Source: Eleusine coracana subsp. coracana (Eukaryota > Streptophyta > Magnoliopsida > Poales > Poaceae). From it: 64,000 nucleotides of DNA. The stretch lies in contig CM064434.1 of the NCBI GenBank assembly GCA_032690845.1, forward strand, positions 6,574,108 to 6,638,107. Reading direction: 5' to 3'. Positions 1 through 10,900 of this stretch are shown in pieces. The number at the start of each line of letters is the position of its first letter. Position 1 is the first letter of the stretch. A program made the position numbers and the translations under genes. The notes beneath the pieces are model-generated. The model searched no databases. It worked only from the letters and a program-made list of their open reading frames with translations, and was not told the DNA's origin.

Positions 1-267
1 AGACACCAACTTGTGAGATTCATTGTATACTTGCAAGTTTGGTTGCATTCTTCTTTGTTCTTGCTTGTGTTCTTGATTTGCAGGCAAGGATAGGCCATCT
101 CGGCAAGGTCAATCATTCTTGAACGGTTGAGAACCAGAGGAGACGTTGTGCTGCGATTGCGGGGTTCAGAACGTGTCGTTCGGAAGCCGGATCGATTTAT
201 GTATCGCCTCCGCCTTAATCAAGATTATCAGAACCTATCGGAAGATCGGGAACCTTTGGTCACATCT
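1..267 (+). mobile_element. CRM0: 3' part of a CRM-like LTR, cut by the window start
   Basis: The sequence matches the last third of the LTRs at 50126-51022 and 53403-54303: the run around the T-rich stretch ending TTTGCAG, then the GCGATTGCGGGGTTCAGAAC block and the GGAAGATCGGGAACC block. It ends CACATCT where the other copies end CACATCA. From 268 onward the sequence is the RNase H region of the minus-strand element ATH-B, so this is the right end of an LTR inserted there. Whether it is a 3' LTR or a solo LTR cannot be told. If the LTR ends at 267, the adjoining target duplication would be CTTCT, but the left partner lies outside the window. Confidence 0.8.
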
Positions 268-781
268 CTTCTCAGTTGTTGTATAATTGATCTGCGCCTC
301 ATTCAAAGTTTTGCTAGCATAATAAATAGCATGCACTTTACATCCCTTTCATTGTCCAAGAACAGCTCCAACTGCATAGTCACTTGCATCACACATGATT
401 TCAAAAGGTAAACTCCAATCAGGTGGCTGCATAATGGGTGCAGAGCATAGAGCTTCCTTTAATCTTCTGAAAGCAAAGAGTCGTTCATCATCCATGACAA
501 ATTATGTACCTTGCTTCAACAATTCTGTCAGAGGCTTAGCAATCTTTGAATAATTCTTAACAAACCCGCGATAGAAGTTGGCATGTCCAAGAAAACTCCT
601 CAATGTTGTAAGATCAGTAGGGGGAGGTAATTTCTCAACTGTAGATACCTTTGCTTTATCAACCTCTATCCCTCTGTTAGATATGACATGACCAAGTACT
701 ATCCCTTCTGTTACCAAAAAATGGCATTTCTCCCAATTAAGAACTAAGTCGCATTCAACACACCTTTTCAAAACCTTCTCC
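268..781 (-). pseudogene. ATH-B reverse transcriptase C-part and RNase H start (fragment)
   Basis: Reading down from 781, the minus strand continues the RT of 16378-16832 across the TEK1 insertion: the joined text runs SCLEN then LEKVLKRC, followed by LVLNWEKCHF, GIVLGHVIS, LRSFLGHANFYRGF and KPLTELL, the RT thumb and connection. After a stop near 502-504 the same polyprotein resumes with the RNase H start, including CDASDYAVGAVLGQ and YYASKTLNEAQINYTTTEK, where CRM0 cuts it. Two in-frame stops are visible, one after LLKQGT and one after AVLGQ. On comparison with Athila proteins the second is probably an Arg codon turned to TGA. It is non-functional. Confidence 0.88.
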
Positions 782-786
782 AAATT
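782..786. repeat. Target site duplication AAATT, left copy (TEK1)
   Basis: The five bases before the TEK1 LTR (TG start at 787) equal the five after its end at 16377. This shows TEK1 inserted as one piece into ATH-B. Confidence 0.93.
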
Positions 787-3700
787 TGTGACACCCCAGG
801 TGTCCCATTCCAATTAACAAGTATAAGGAGCACAAGGATATGAGAGAGGATGGCATGAAAACAGGGAAGCCTCCCAAAAATTTGGAATTTATTCTAGGAA
901 AAATAAACACCCTGCAACCAAATTGTGAAGCAATTTAAAAATTTTCTATATAACATATAACAAGTAAATTCATAATCAGAATGATAATAATAAAATAGAA
1001 TTATATGAATTTATTGAGTATTTTACCTAAATTGCAAAAGCCACAATTAATTAAGTAATGCTTAAAGTGCCTATTTGAGGCAATTATTAAATACTAAAAA
1101 TATTTTTATGGAAAACACAAATAAAATTCACCAGAGTGTTCTCCACTATTAAAGTAGTCAACCCACCAAATTTCACTATTTTTGGAAACTCCTAGCTATT
1201 TTATTTTGATTTTCCAAAATCCAGCATTGACCAGGGACCTCTTTGTGAGGATCTTGAAAGATCAGGGGGTGCAGCGTAAAAATTCCTTTTCTTCTTCCCT
1301 CACTGGCGCGAAGCCGATTCTCGGCCGATCTTCTGCCGCGGCCAGCGCACCGCACGGCCGACCTTCACCCCGCCTCGGGACTCCGTGCGTGACAGTGCCA
1401 CTTACCTTCCCGTGCAGTCCCGTCCCCTCTGCCTCGGCCGCGAGCTCGCCCAACCCTCTCTTCTCCCCCTCTGCAGGCCATCGCCGCGACCGGGAAACCT
1501 TCAATTCCCGCCCCTCTCTTTGCTCCCGCCTCTCCCCACTCACTCTTATCTCTTGGCAAGTTGATAGCGAACCCGCAAGCTCTCGGGAGTCACTCTCTCT
1601 CGCTCTCTGCACTCCGCTCTCTTCCATTTTTCCCACCTCCTTTTCCCCTTTCGCCATTGCCGAGCAGAGCTCAAGCGCAATGCACTGCCCAGCCCTTCCA
1701 CTGCTTCCCGAGCCCAACCAAGAGTAAAAACACACCGCTCACTTCCCCTCTAGCTTCCCAGGCCATCTCCTCGACGACTCCCCGTGTGTGCTCGATCAAT
1801 TTGAAGAAAAACCGAGGCGCACAGTTCTGGTGGCCTCCTCTGTCGTCGATCGAAATTAGCCGCTTCCGGTGAGCACCATTCCCTCTTTCCTCCTCTACCG
1901 TTTGCGCACAATCCTCGACGTTTTCCTTGACCCATTTTCCCTTGGTTTCCATCACTGGAGTCGACGACACTTCGGTTTTTTCCCGGACTCGACCATCGCC
2001 GCCGCTCATCGAAGCCGCCTCACCGACGAGCAACTAGTTCCGGCCCGAGTCCACGACGACATCCTCGACGCCGATGTTCTCCGTCTTCTGCTGGTGCTCT
2101 ACGCGAAGACGGCGACCGATTTGCTGTCTGCTACCAGAAACGCGACGCCGCCGAAGATCAGGGTTCCGCCGCCTCACGTCGCCGACCAACTTCCGGTGAG
2201 AACCACTCCTCGTGAACCCTTCCGCTTCCCTCGCCGTAATGCACGCTCCATTTTCCCTCAACCGCGGCGAGATTTTCCTGCGCGTAGCCGCCGGCAGCGA
2301 GCCCTCCGGTCGCGCGCCGCCCCCCTCCGACGAGCCTACTGGCTGTCCATCTGGCACCGACGTGGCGTCCACGTGTAGCCGACGTGGCGCTGAGATGTTG
2401 CCTGCGTGGCCTTTCTCAGATTAGAAAAATTCCAGAAAACCATTAAAACTTCAAAAATTCATAGTAAATCGATTTCAAACCCAAATCAACCCAAACCAAT
2501 TTTGCTGGATTCATCTTTGAGAGCTCTATTTTAGTAAAATAATAAATCACAGTCTCTGTACATGTATTTTTATTAATTCGTTTAATTGCTTAAACACTAG
2601 TTAATTCACTAGAAATTCTAGGAATAAAATTTAATCCTGATTTTTGGCATGCTCAATAAACACGTGATTATGTACCCCCACAAATTTCGGTTCGATAAAA
2701 TATGGATTATTTTTGGATCAGGAATTTATTTAGTGTGTTTACTTAAATTAATTCTAGTAATTATTTTATAATTAATTGGCCCATGACACTTGGCACAAAA
2801 ATCTCTCACACAAGCCTCTGTGCCTAGTAAATAACATAAGTCCAGAAACCTAAGTTTACTTAATTAAATTAAATTAATTGCTCATACCACTATTTTACTT
2901 TAATAAATGCTAGTAATTAAAGTAATTATATCCAGGGGCTGTAAATTAATAAAAATACAATTCACTTATGTCCCTGATCATGTTAAATCATACAACATCA
3001 GAATCAATTGGTCACTATTGTAATCACTTAATTATTTTGAAGGACTGTAACAACCCTAAATAAATGATTAACACACATAAAATGATGAAACTCTAATTGG
3101 TTTCTTCGAAGCATATGGCTTCGAGAACATAATAATGATAATGTTCATCAACATTAAAGACATTGTGCATCATATCCTTGCATTCTACGGTATTTTGGTA
3201 ATACCGACAATTCAATTCTATCATATAGGCGACAACAACCCGGAGCAGGAACAAGAAGATCTGCAGAAGGATCTTGAACCCCAAGAGCAAGACGTTGTAG
3301 TTTCTAACACCAACATCGATCCAGGCAAGCCCCGGTTTGCATTTGCCCATTTATAAAATTTGCTAGTTTATGTCACTGCTACATCTATGATTGTCTGATG
3401 CATTAGGTCATAGGAATTGATTGGAAATCCACCTTGCATGACCCCAAATGACCCCTGCTTATCATCAGAACTGTGATAGAAACGGTACTGTGTCGCTACG
3501 TTTAGTGACTAATAGTCTCGGTAGACATTATCATTAAGAAGTGAACTTGATCACTGGAACGGGAACCTAAAAGAAGTTTATTTTACTGTTATGATCGGGC
3601 AGGGAAGATGCATGTGTAGGTTTGCAGCAATACATGGGTGTTGACTGCGGTAGCCCTGCCTTGTCGAAACTAGGACCCGTCCGTGGTCGGCACTTGGTCA

Positions 3701-4680
3701 AGTATTGAACAGTACCGAATATATGCTAGTCCATGGGAACTAGTAAACTGATGTAGCATTGACGCGGCAATGAGGACGATACCCAGTACAGTGGTCGTTG
3801 ACCCTTCTGCTGCTGGAGTGGGCGGTTCATACAACAAAGTACTGTTGGCAGAATGGCATGCCCACTCGCTGAGACTGGACCCAGACCAAGTTGTTTTTCC
3901 TCCTTGTGAAAGGTTGCCATATACGACCTTAATTGGTGCATATGTGTCGTATATTTCGGGTTATCCCCAGCTGGTGTAAAATCGATTGCAATTGCTGTCG
4001 CTCGCAGTAAAGAGTACCGCTTGGTCACTGAGTCGTCATGTAGTTGCATCATGAAAGTTGATTATGGCCCCTTATGTTGATTTCTTCTACTGATACTCTT
4101 GTACTGCCGTCACCCTGTATTGGCCTTATTGTCCTATATAGTTCCACTAAAGTTACATTCTGCTTCACCCAATTAACATGGCTCAATAAAACTCGATAGA
4201 ACTAATAGGATGCTTAGTGCGAGCCCCTTTCAAACGAGCTACCCTGTTAGAGCCTTGCATGTCTAGGTCTTTCGACGGGTAAGTCTTGCTGAGTAATTAG
4301 TACTCAGGCTTTGTGCCATCATTGTTTACAGGTCATGAAGAGATTGATTTGCCTGAGAATGTAATGTCTTGGGACGTGCAAGTCCCCGAGGGTTGGACTG
4401 CCCACTAGGAGTCCGACTCGCCGCCGCAGTGATGTGTGTGCTGCTAGGGTGATGATTCTCCGGGCAGGGATCATCACTACGCTGTATCGTCAAGCTTGTA
4501 GTTCCTTACGTTAATTGCTTCCGCTGTTTTCGAAACAATGTGAACTTGTATTAATTCCGCTGCACTCTGAACCATCGAATTATTGTAATATTCTACTTAA
4601 ATTTGGACCAATGTTGTATTATCAAGTGTCTGCGTTATCAGCACCATCGGGACCTCGATCCTGCGGGGAGGGCCGCCTCA
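787..4680 (+). repeat. TEK1 5' LTR (3,894 bp)
   Basis: Starts TGTGACACCCCAGG and ends GGGCCGCCTCA immediately before GC and the primer site. It matches 12484-16377 throughout. It has three compositional zones: AT-rich 787-1290, GC/CT-rich about 1290-2420, and AT-rich to mixed 2420-4680. A perfect 7-bp hairpin (TCGAAGC/GCTTCGA, 3106-3124) and an 8-bp hairpin (GTGATGAT/ATCATCAC, 4449-4477) occur in all LTR copies. A TATA-like CTATATAG at about 4133 followed by CAATAAA at about 4183 is the best promoter/polyA candidate I see, but it is weak. ORFs on both strands of this LTR look like chance products of its composition. Confidence 0.95.
1290..2420. other. GC/CT-rich island inside the TEK LTR
   Basis: About 1.1 kb of GC-rich sequence with long CT-rich runs (for example the CTCTCTCTCGCTCTCTGC region near 1588-1610) sits between AT-rich LTR zones. 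It also contains CCGGTGAG sequences at about 1866 and 2189 that resemble splice donors. The composition resembles 5' UTR and first-exon DNA of grass genes. It is present in all four TEK LTRs (also about 12987-14117, 34135-35280 and 45520-46640), so it is an old part of this LTR. Captured host DNA and an LTR-evolved promoter/leader are both possible. No product is recognised. Confidence 0.5.
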
Positions 4681-4682
4681 GC

Positions 4683-4694
4683 TGGTATCAGAGC
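4683..4694 (+). other. TEK1 primer binding site (initiator tRNA-Met)
   Basis: TGGTATCAGAGC begins two bases after the LTR. This is the usual complement of the 3' end of initiator tRNA-Met, used to prime minus-strand DNA synthesis in many plant gypsy elements. Confidence 0.9.
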
Positions 4695-5605
4695 CGTGGT
4701 CCATGATAATACAACAAATAAATCGTATTTTCAAAAACTACGACGTTTACGGGTGAGGATACGTTAGTATTGCCCATATAGATATTAGGGTGGTGACAAA
4801 GCTAACATGGGTTATGTTTGTTTAAATAATGTATCTGTGGCTTTTTCAAACGAAGGTACGTGCGTGCTTAACCGACACGCGTGATATCGGTGTCTGCGCT
4901 CGCAGACGGATACGAGACACTGTTGGCTCGTGACTTATCACGGGGCGATCCTTTTCCATGGATCGTTACTAGTAGAATTGTGCTTCTTTTCATAGTTTCT
5001 TTTGAATTTGATGTATTGTTTCTGCAATGGATCTTCTGCAGGTACACTAACGCCGTTAGTAAAACTTTTAGCTTGACTTACATGATGAGTGCGGGTCGTC
5101 ACCAAATATCCATGCCGCTAAGTATCGGCAATTCATGTGTTGAGTTGTGAGGAACGATAGGTTAAAATTAAGTAAAACTCCTTGCATCATGCATTCCTTA
5201 TGTAACTCAACTAAAATATGGTTCTCTTCTTGTCCACCCACCTCCGAATAAAAATTTCCAATGGTCAAGATAACAAGAACCTATCCTATTTTAATCATCA
5301 ACTTAAAAAAATTCATAGCTAATAAGATACATAACCAAATAAGGCATATAAACGCTTCTCAGAAAGATCTCAACACCCTCTACCACCAGAAATCGTAATT
5401 TAATTTTAGAATAACAGTAACGACCCCCGAAATAGAGAACAAGTGGAACCTATTAGTTCGCTGACAACTGGACAGTCAAAGATAAAACTGCAATAAAACC
5501 GTTACCGTATTATTGCCCCTTGAGACTGGAAAAGGTTACAGCACTTTATATGATATGCATTCCTTGTTGTGGAACACTATACTCACCACTAGGTTGTCGT
5601 TCCAG
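4695..5605 (+). promoter_or_regulatory. TEK1 leader with consensus splice donor and acceptors
   Basis: A non-coding leader of about 0.9 kb. CGAAG|GTACGTGC, with the intron starting at 4856, is a strong donor and is preserved in TEK2. A possible acceptor CTTCTGCAG ends at 5040. The leader ends with GTTGTCGTTCCAG directly abutting the ATG of ORF1 at 5606. A longer frame entering from 5513 is in phase with ORF1, so an unspliced start at 5513 cannot be excluded. The match of the AG to the ATG in both copies, and the parallel arrangement before ORF2 and gag, make 5606 the preferred start. Confidence 0.55.
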
Positions 5606-6523
5606 ATGGAAGATCACGGTTTCGAGGAGTTTACGCACGACGGGTGGCGCTACACCACCGGTCTCCACCACCGTGGTTTTCCTACACTTTTGTGGGATTT
5701 GCTCCGCTTGCTGGGCTACGATGAGCCGCCCTCCTACAAGGGCCGTGAGGTCCACCGCCACGGTGTGACTCTTGCAGAGGTGCACATCAGCGTGCCCACT
5801 CACCCGCGCAACCTCGACATGGCGGGGATGGAGAGCATGGCGACTTGTGGGAGCCTTCGTGAGGGCTTGGAGAGAGTCGCCCACAGGGCTCTCACCCACT
5901 TCTGCGGGCGCCACACGGTAGCGCTCTCTGGGACTCCGTTTGAGATGATCCCGATCTGGCACCAGGCCAACCCAGTCTGGTAGAGGCGCATGAGGCGCAT
6001 CGCCCGTAATGACTACTCGACGTATCACGCGGGGTACCACCGTGTGTCCCAATACTCCGAGTACCTCCTCAACTTGGATGAGGAGGCTAGCAGCCACAAC
6101 AGGATCCTACTGGTTGACACTGAGCAGGTCTGGACACAGAGGAACGACCTGCAGACACAGGTGGACACACAGCAGAGGGAGATTCAGCGGTTGACCACTG
6201 CTCTTGAGGCAAGTGAGACCCGCGTTACTGAGGTCACTGGACAGCGCGACACTCTCGCGCAGGAGGTCGATAGACGTGGCACGATTATGCAGCAGCGTGC
6301 TAACCACAACGAGCACCTACAGCATCAGTTGACGGCTGCACAGCACGAGATGGAGCTTATGGGAGAGGACTTGGAGACCCTGGCTCACGAGAACCAGGGC
6401 CTGCAGGAGCAGCTAGAGGCGGCTCTAGCACCTCAGGCAGCACCAGAGGAGGAGGAGCCGCAGGAGGATATGGACGAGGAGTCTGATATGGACTACAAGG
6501 CACCAGTTGGAGACAGGGCTTAG
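5606..6523 (+). pseudogene. TEK1 extra ORF1 (coiled-coil, acidic tail), one nonsense codon
   Basis: A protein of about 305 codons if the TAG at 5981-5983 is read through; the TEK2 copy has CAG there and is intact. Residues about 1-130 form a domain with WDLLRLLGYDEPPSYKGREV and ALTHFCG...SGTPFEMIPI. Next comes a long coiled coil (about 150-270, heptad-like runs rich in Gln, Glu and Leu) and a Glu/Asp-rich tail. It is paralogous to ORF2 immediately downstream (GW-T-GL, LGYDEPPSYKGRE versus FGYHTPPIYVGKE, ALTHFC versus ALTQFC, GTPFEMIPI versus GTPVALLPI). It carries a 39-bp in-frame insertion relative to TEK2. No function is known to me; a Gag-associated or assembly role is only a guess from the coiled coil. 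Confidence 0.8.
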
Positions 6524-6778
6524 TGATCGTGGTAGATCGGACTAGGACGTGTAGGTAGGACTGGGTGGGTTGGTAGCTTTTGTTGATCCACGCGAGATTG
6601 TTGTATTTTGGGATCACTAGGTGATATGCTTTTGTAGCTCGATGGTCACATATTTCGAGTCCATGTACTTAAGGTTATGTTGACTCACGTTATGAATCAG
6701 TCATACCCTTTTTGCTATCTTATTACAATCAAGGCTTCATAAGATACGTTTGACTCAATCAAAGTACCTTCCTTGTAG

Positions 6779-7624
6779 ATGGCTGAAAACCATGAACAAG
6801 CCCCACCGGGTTGGGAGATCACCGACGGTTTGGAGTTCACCGGAATGGTTCACCTGTTCTGGAGAATTCTCCAGGGGTTCGGATATCACACTCCTCCCAT
6901 TTATGTTGGCAAGGAATATCAGGAGTACAGAGTTACCTCCTGTGTCGTTCATGTGGCAGTTCCCACCAATTATTCATTTACTTCGGCATGGGAGTCTTGG
7001 ACTATTAGCGTCTCCGGGACCGATTTACCCACCACTTGGAATATTGCTGCTTTCAAAGCACTCACACAATTCTGTGAAGACCGCAAGCATGATGTTGCTG
7101 GAACACCCGTCGCCTTGCTGCCCATCAACGATGTGACGGATTTTGAGTGGATTAGGCATGTGAACTTCATCTTTGATCCAAACCACCGCCATCATGACCC
7201 CATGCTGCCCATGATAGAGTATTATGGCCTTTCCACATTCGCTTTATGCACCGACTTGTGCCGACTATTGGACAAGTATCAGTCTGCCCTCCGGTATTCG
7301 GAAGCAGAAAAGCGAGCTAAGGATGTGGAGATTTCAGAACTAAACCAACAAATCGAAGCAAAGAATGAGGAGATGGACATGGTTATAGAAGAGCGTGATC
7401 AAGCCTTGTTGGATGCCGAACGTTTTGAGCAGGACATGATCGAGGCGCAAGATGAATTTTATGCGTTCAAAGCCGCCCATCTTCCTGTTGAAGGGAATTG
7501 GGATGAGCTCACCTTGGAGTATGGAGAACAAGAGGACGTAGAGATGGCACCCGCCGAAATGAATGATGTGGAAATGCTAGAACCCGAAGAACCCGCAGAG
7601 CCAGAAGATTTAGACCAGGATTAG
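6779..7624 (+). CDS. TEK1 extra ORF2 (coiled-coil, acidic tail), intact
   Basis: 281 aa, uninterrupted. Residues about 10-150 resemble the N-terminal domain of ORF1 (GWEITDGLEF, FGYHTPPIYVGKEYQEY, HVAVPTNY, ALTQFCED, GTPVALLPI). About 165-235 is a predicted coiled coil (EAEKRAKDVEISELNQQIEA and following). The last 40 residues are very acidic with repeated DVEM. The ATG follows CTTCCTTGTAG with no gap, a plausible 3' splice site, preserved in TEK2. It is not gag: the Gag domain and zinc knuckle are in the next ORF. It stays open in a copy whose ORF1 and polyprotein have acquired stops, but over so few sites that says little about selection. I cannot assign a function. Confidence 0.85.
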   Translation: MAENHEQAPPGWEITDGLEFTGMVHLFWRILQGFGYHTPPIYVGKEYQEYRVTSCVVHVAVPTNYSFTSAWESWTISVSGTDLPTTWNIAAFKALTQFCEDRKHDVAGTPVALLPINDVTDFEWIRHVNFIFDPNHRHHDPMLPMIEYYGLSTFALCTDLCRLLDKYQSALRYSEAEKRAKDVEISELNQQIEAKNEEMDMVIEERDQALLDAERFEQDMIEAQDEFYAFKAAHLPVEGNWDELTLEYGEQEDVEMAPAEMNDVEMLEPEEPAEPEDLDQD

Positions 7625-7916
7625 ACGACTTGCTACCTCCGGTCTTATTTCCATGTAATATATGTATCTTGAGTTCGGATGAAGGATCATGAATCTTGCA
7701 TAATGTGTCCGTAATGCCGTAGCTAGACGTTGACGCAGGCATAAAGAACTATGTGATGATGCCTTTCGGAAAACCATGTACTCCAAATTGGATTAATGGG
7801 GATGGTTATTACCTTTGGAATTGTTGTGTGTGCCCCTTGCAATTTATGTTTTTGCACATGTGATTTCTATGGATTAATTTGAGAGAGTACTAATGTGCAA
7901 TTATGTAAATTACAGC
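7625..7916 (+). promoter_or_regulatory. Spacer with branch point and 3' splice site before TEK1 gag
   Basis: No ORF. Near its end is TACTAAT (7889-7895), a good plant branch-point match, then ATTATGTAAATTACAG ending at 7915, one base before the gag ATG at 7917. The same arrangement is in TEK2 (minus strand, about 40268-40300). This favours production of gag from a spliced RNA. Confidence 0.55.
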
Positions 7917-10900
7917 ATGGTGCGTACCCGGAATCAGGATGACCCTAAGAGCTCTCAACAGGGAGCTAATGCTCAGCCCTCACTGGCAGAAATCCTTGCC
8001 ACAGTGATCAACCGTCAGCAAAATGAAGCTGAATTGCTTCGTCAACTCGTGGAGAATACGTCCAACCTTGGAGGACGTGGGGGAAACCGCAACAATAACC
8101 AGCCTCGTCAGTGCACGTACTCGGACTTTTTGGGTACCCATCCACCGACGTTTGAGCGTGCCAGGGAACCTCTGGACGCGGATCATTGGCTGCGTCAGAC
8201 CGAGTCCAAGTTCGGTCTGCTGGACTGCACAGAGCACTAGAAGGTGCTGTTCGCCGCCCAACAACTCCAAGGCTCTGCTAGTGCCTGGTGGGCGAATTAT
8301 GAAGCTACTCTGCCTGCTGGACATCGTCTTGAGTGGAACGAGTTCAAGACAGCATTTCGTGCCCATTTCATTCCAGCTGCCCTCATGCAGAGGAAGTTGC
8401 AAGAGTTTACAGATCTGAAACAAGGAGGGAGGAATGTCCTCCAATATTCTGAAGCTTTCAACCACCTCGCCCAGTATGCTAGTGAGTATGTCAATACGGA
8501 GGAAAAGAAGAGGTATGCATTCCTACGAGGGATGAATGCCAAGCTGAAGGAACGTCTGACCTGGCAGCAGACGGGCACCTACAACGACCTGGTCAATGCT
8601 GCTATTGTCTAGGAAGGTGCTATGCGCCAAGTGGAAGAAGAAGATCGCAAAAGGAAGGCCCCTGCTAGTGCCCCCGAGACCACCCAGGCGAAGCATCGCC
8701 TGGTATTCACCCCACCAACCGGACAGCAATACAGGACACCCCTGCGGCAACAATTCCAGCGCCCGTATGAACAGAATTACCCAAGACCACCACAGCAGCA
8801 AAACCTTCTTTTCCGTGTGCCATACCAGCAGCAAAGCAATCAGTATCGTGCACCGTATCAGCAGCAAGGGAACCCAAATGCTCGTGCCCCACCGCCTGCT
8901 GACCGTGGAGGCAACTATCCATGTTACAACTGTGGTCGCACTGGCCACTTTGCTAAGAACTGTACCGCACCTAGACGCAACAACCACGTCAACCAGCGTC
9001 CGAACCAGAGCAGAAATGTGAATGCATCGTTTCGTGGTACTCAAGTGAACCACACCAATGCTGAAGATATTCCTCAGGGCAAGACCGTGCTGACCGGTAC
9101 GCTCTCACTCTATCGCCAGCCTGTCCTTACACTTTTTGATTCTGGTGCTACTCATAATTTCATTAGCCAAGCATGTGTGCAAAGACTTAAACTTCAACCC
9201 AAGGCTACAGAAAGATACTACACCATTCGTTCCCTCGCGGGACAAATCCATGCCAATCAAATAGTATGCAAGGCTCCGCTAGAAATAAATCAGAAAATCT
9301 ATCCCACTAATTTCATCGTGCTTAGTCACCAAGAAATTGATTTGATTTTGGGTATGTTCTGGATGAAAACCCATAGAGCCATGCTAGATATCGAGCCCCG
9401 TGTTGTGTACTTAAATTCTCCCTTGCACGGCCGAAGCATAGTTTCGCTAAACCCCGATTCATCAAAACTGCTAGCTGCCTACCATTTGGAAGGAGTAGCA
9501 CTAGAAAGTATTCCTGTTGTCTGTGAATTCCCCGATGTGTTTCCTGAAGATATCTCTGGTCTTCCCCCTGACCGGGACGTGGAATTTAAGATAGAGCTTC
9601 AGCCAGGAACTTCTCCAATATCCTGTCGACCGTATAAAATGGCTCCGAACGAGCTGGCTGAGTTGAAAAAGCAGTTGAATGAGCTATTGGAAAAGGGACT
9701 CATTCGCCCAAGTACTTCACCTTGGGGCTGCCCTGCTATCTTCGTGAAGAAGAAGGACAAATCCTTGCGTCTGGTAGTTGATTATCGGCCATTGAACGAA
9801 GTGACCATCAAAAATCAATACCCGCTGCCACGTATCGATATTCTTTTCAATCAATTGGTTGGTGCCAAGGTCTTTTCCAAAATTGACCTTCGCTCAGGGT
9901 ATCATCAGATAAAGATAAGGGCAGAAGACATTCCCAAGACCGCTTTCTCTACGAGATATGGATTGTTTGAGTACCTAGTAATGTCTTTCGGATTAACAAA
10001 CGCCCCAGCCCATTTCATGTACCTCATGAATTCGGTATTCATGCCGGAGCTGGACAAATTCGTGGTGGTATTCATTGATGACATCCTCATCTATTCCAAA
10101 TCCAAGGAAGAACACGCTGAACATCTTCGCATTGTTCTCCAACGCCTCCGAGATCACAAGCTGTACGCAAAATTCAGCAAGTGCGAGTTTTGGTTGGACC
10201 GTGTGCCATTTCTTGGTCACATAGTTTCTGCGGAAGGTATCTCTGTAGATCCTAGCAAGGTTCAAGATGTGTTGGATTGGAAGCCACCGAGAACCGTTCA
10301 TCAAGTACGCAGTTTCCTCGGACTAGCCGGATACTATCGTAGGTTCATTCCGAATTTCTCTCGGCTAAGCAAACCCATCACGGAACTGCTGAAAAAGGAT
10401 AAGAAGTTCGATTGGAACAACAATTGTGAGGAATCCTTTCAGACATTGAAGAAATTATTGACCACTGCCCCAGTATTGGCTCAGCCAGACATCACCAAGC
10501 CATTTGATGTATATTGTGATGCATCTGGGACTGGACTTGGATGCGTGCTCATGCAGGAAGGTCGTGTCATTGCTTACGCATCTCGACAGCTACGGAAGCA
10601 TGAAGAGCATTATCCAACCCACGACTTGGAACTAGCTGCAGTGGTACTTGCACTCAAAATCTGGAGGCATTATCTGCTTGGAAACTTAGTGCACATCTAC
10701 ACGGATCATAAAAGTTTGAAGTATATCTTTACTCAAACCGATCTGAACATGAGACAATGCCGATGGCTAGAATTAATCAAGGATTATAATCTGGAGATTC
10801 GTTACCATCCAGGCAAGGCCAATGTAGTAGCCGATGCACTAAGTCGAAAGATAATCTGTCATAATTTGGTGCTGGAATTTCAGGACAGCAGCAACCAAGT

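Noticed and set aside
1182..2378. ORFs of 100-180 codons on both strands in the TEK LTR, present in all LTR copies
   Set aside because: They overlap each other in several frames of a CT/GC-rich block, have low-complexity Ser/Pro/Arg composition, and their persistence follows from LTR copying. No domain is recognisable.
3093..3356. Opposed short ORFs in the LTR near the TCGAAGC hairpin
   Set aside because: Short, overlapping on both strands, no coding signature.
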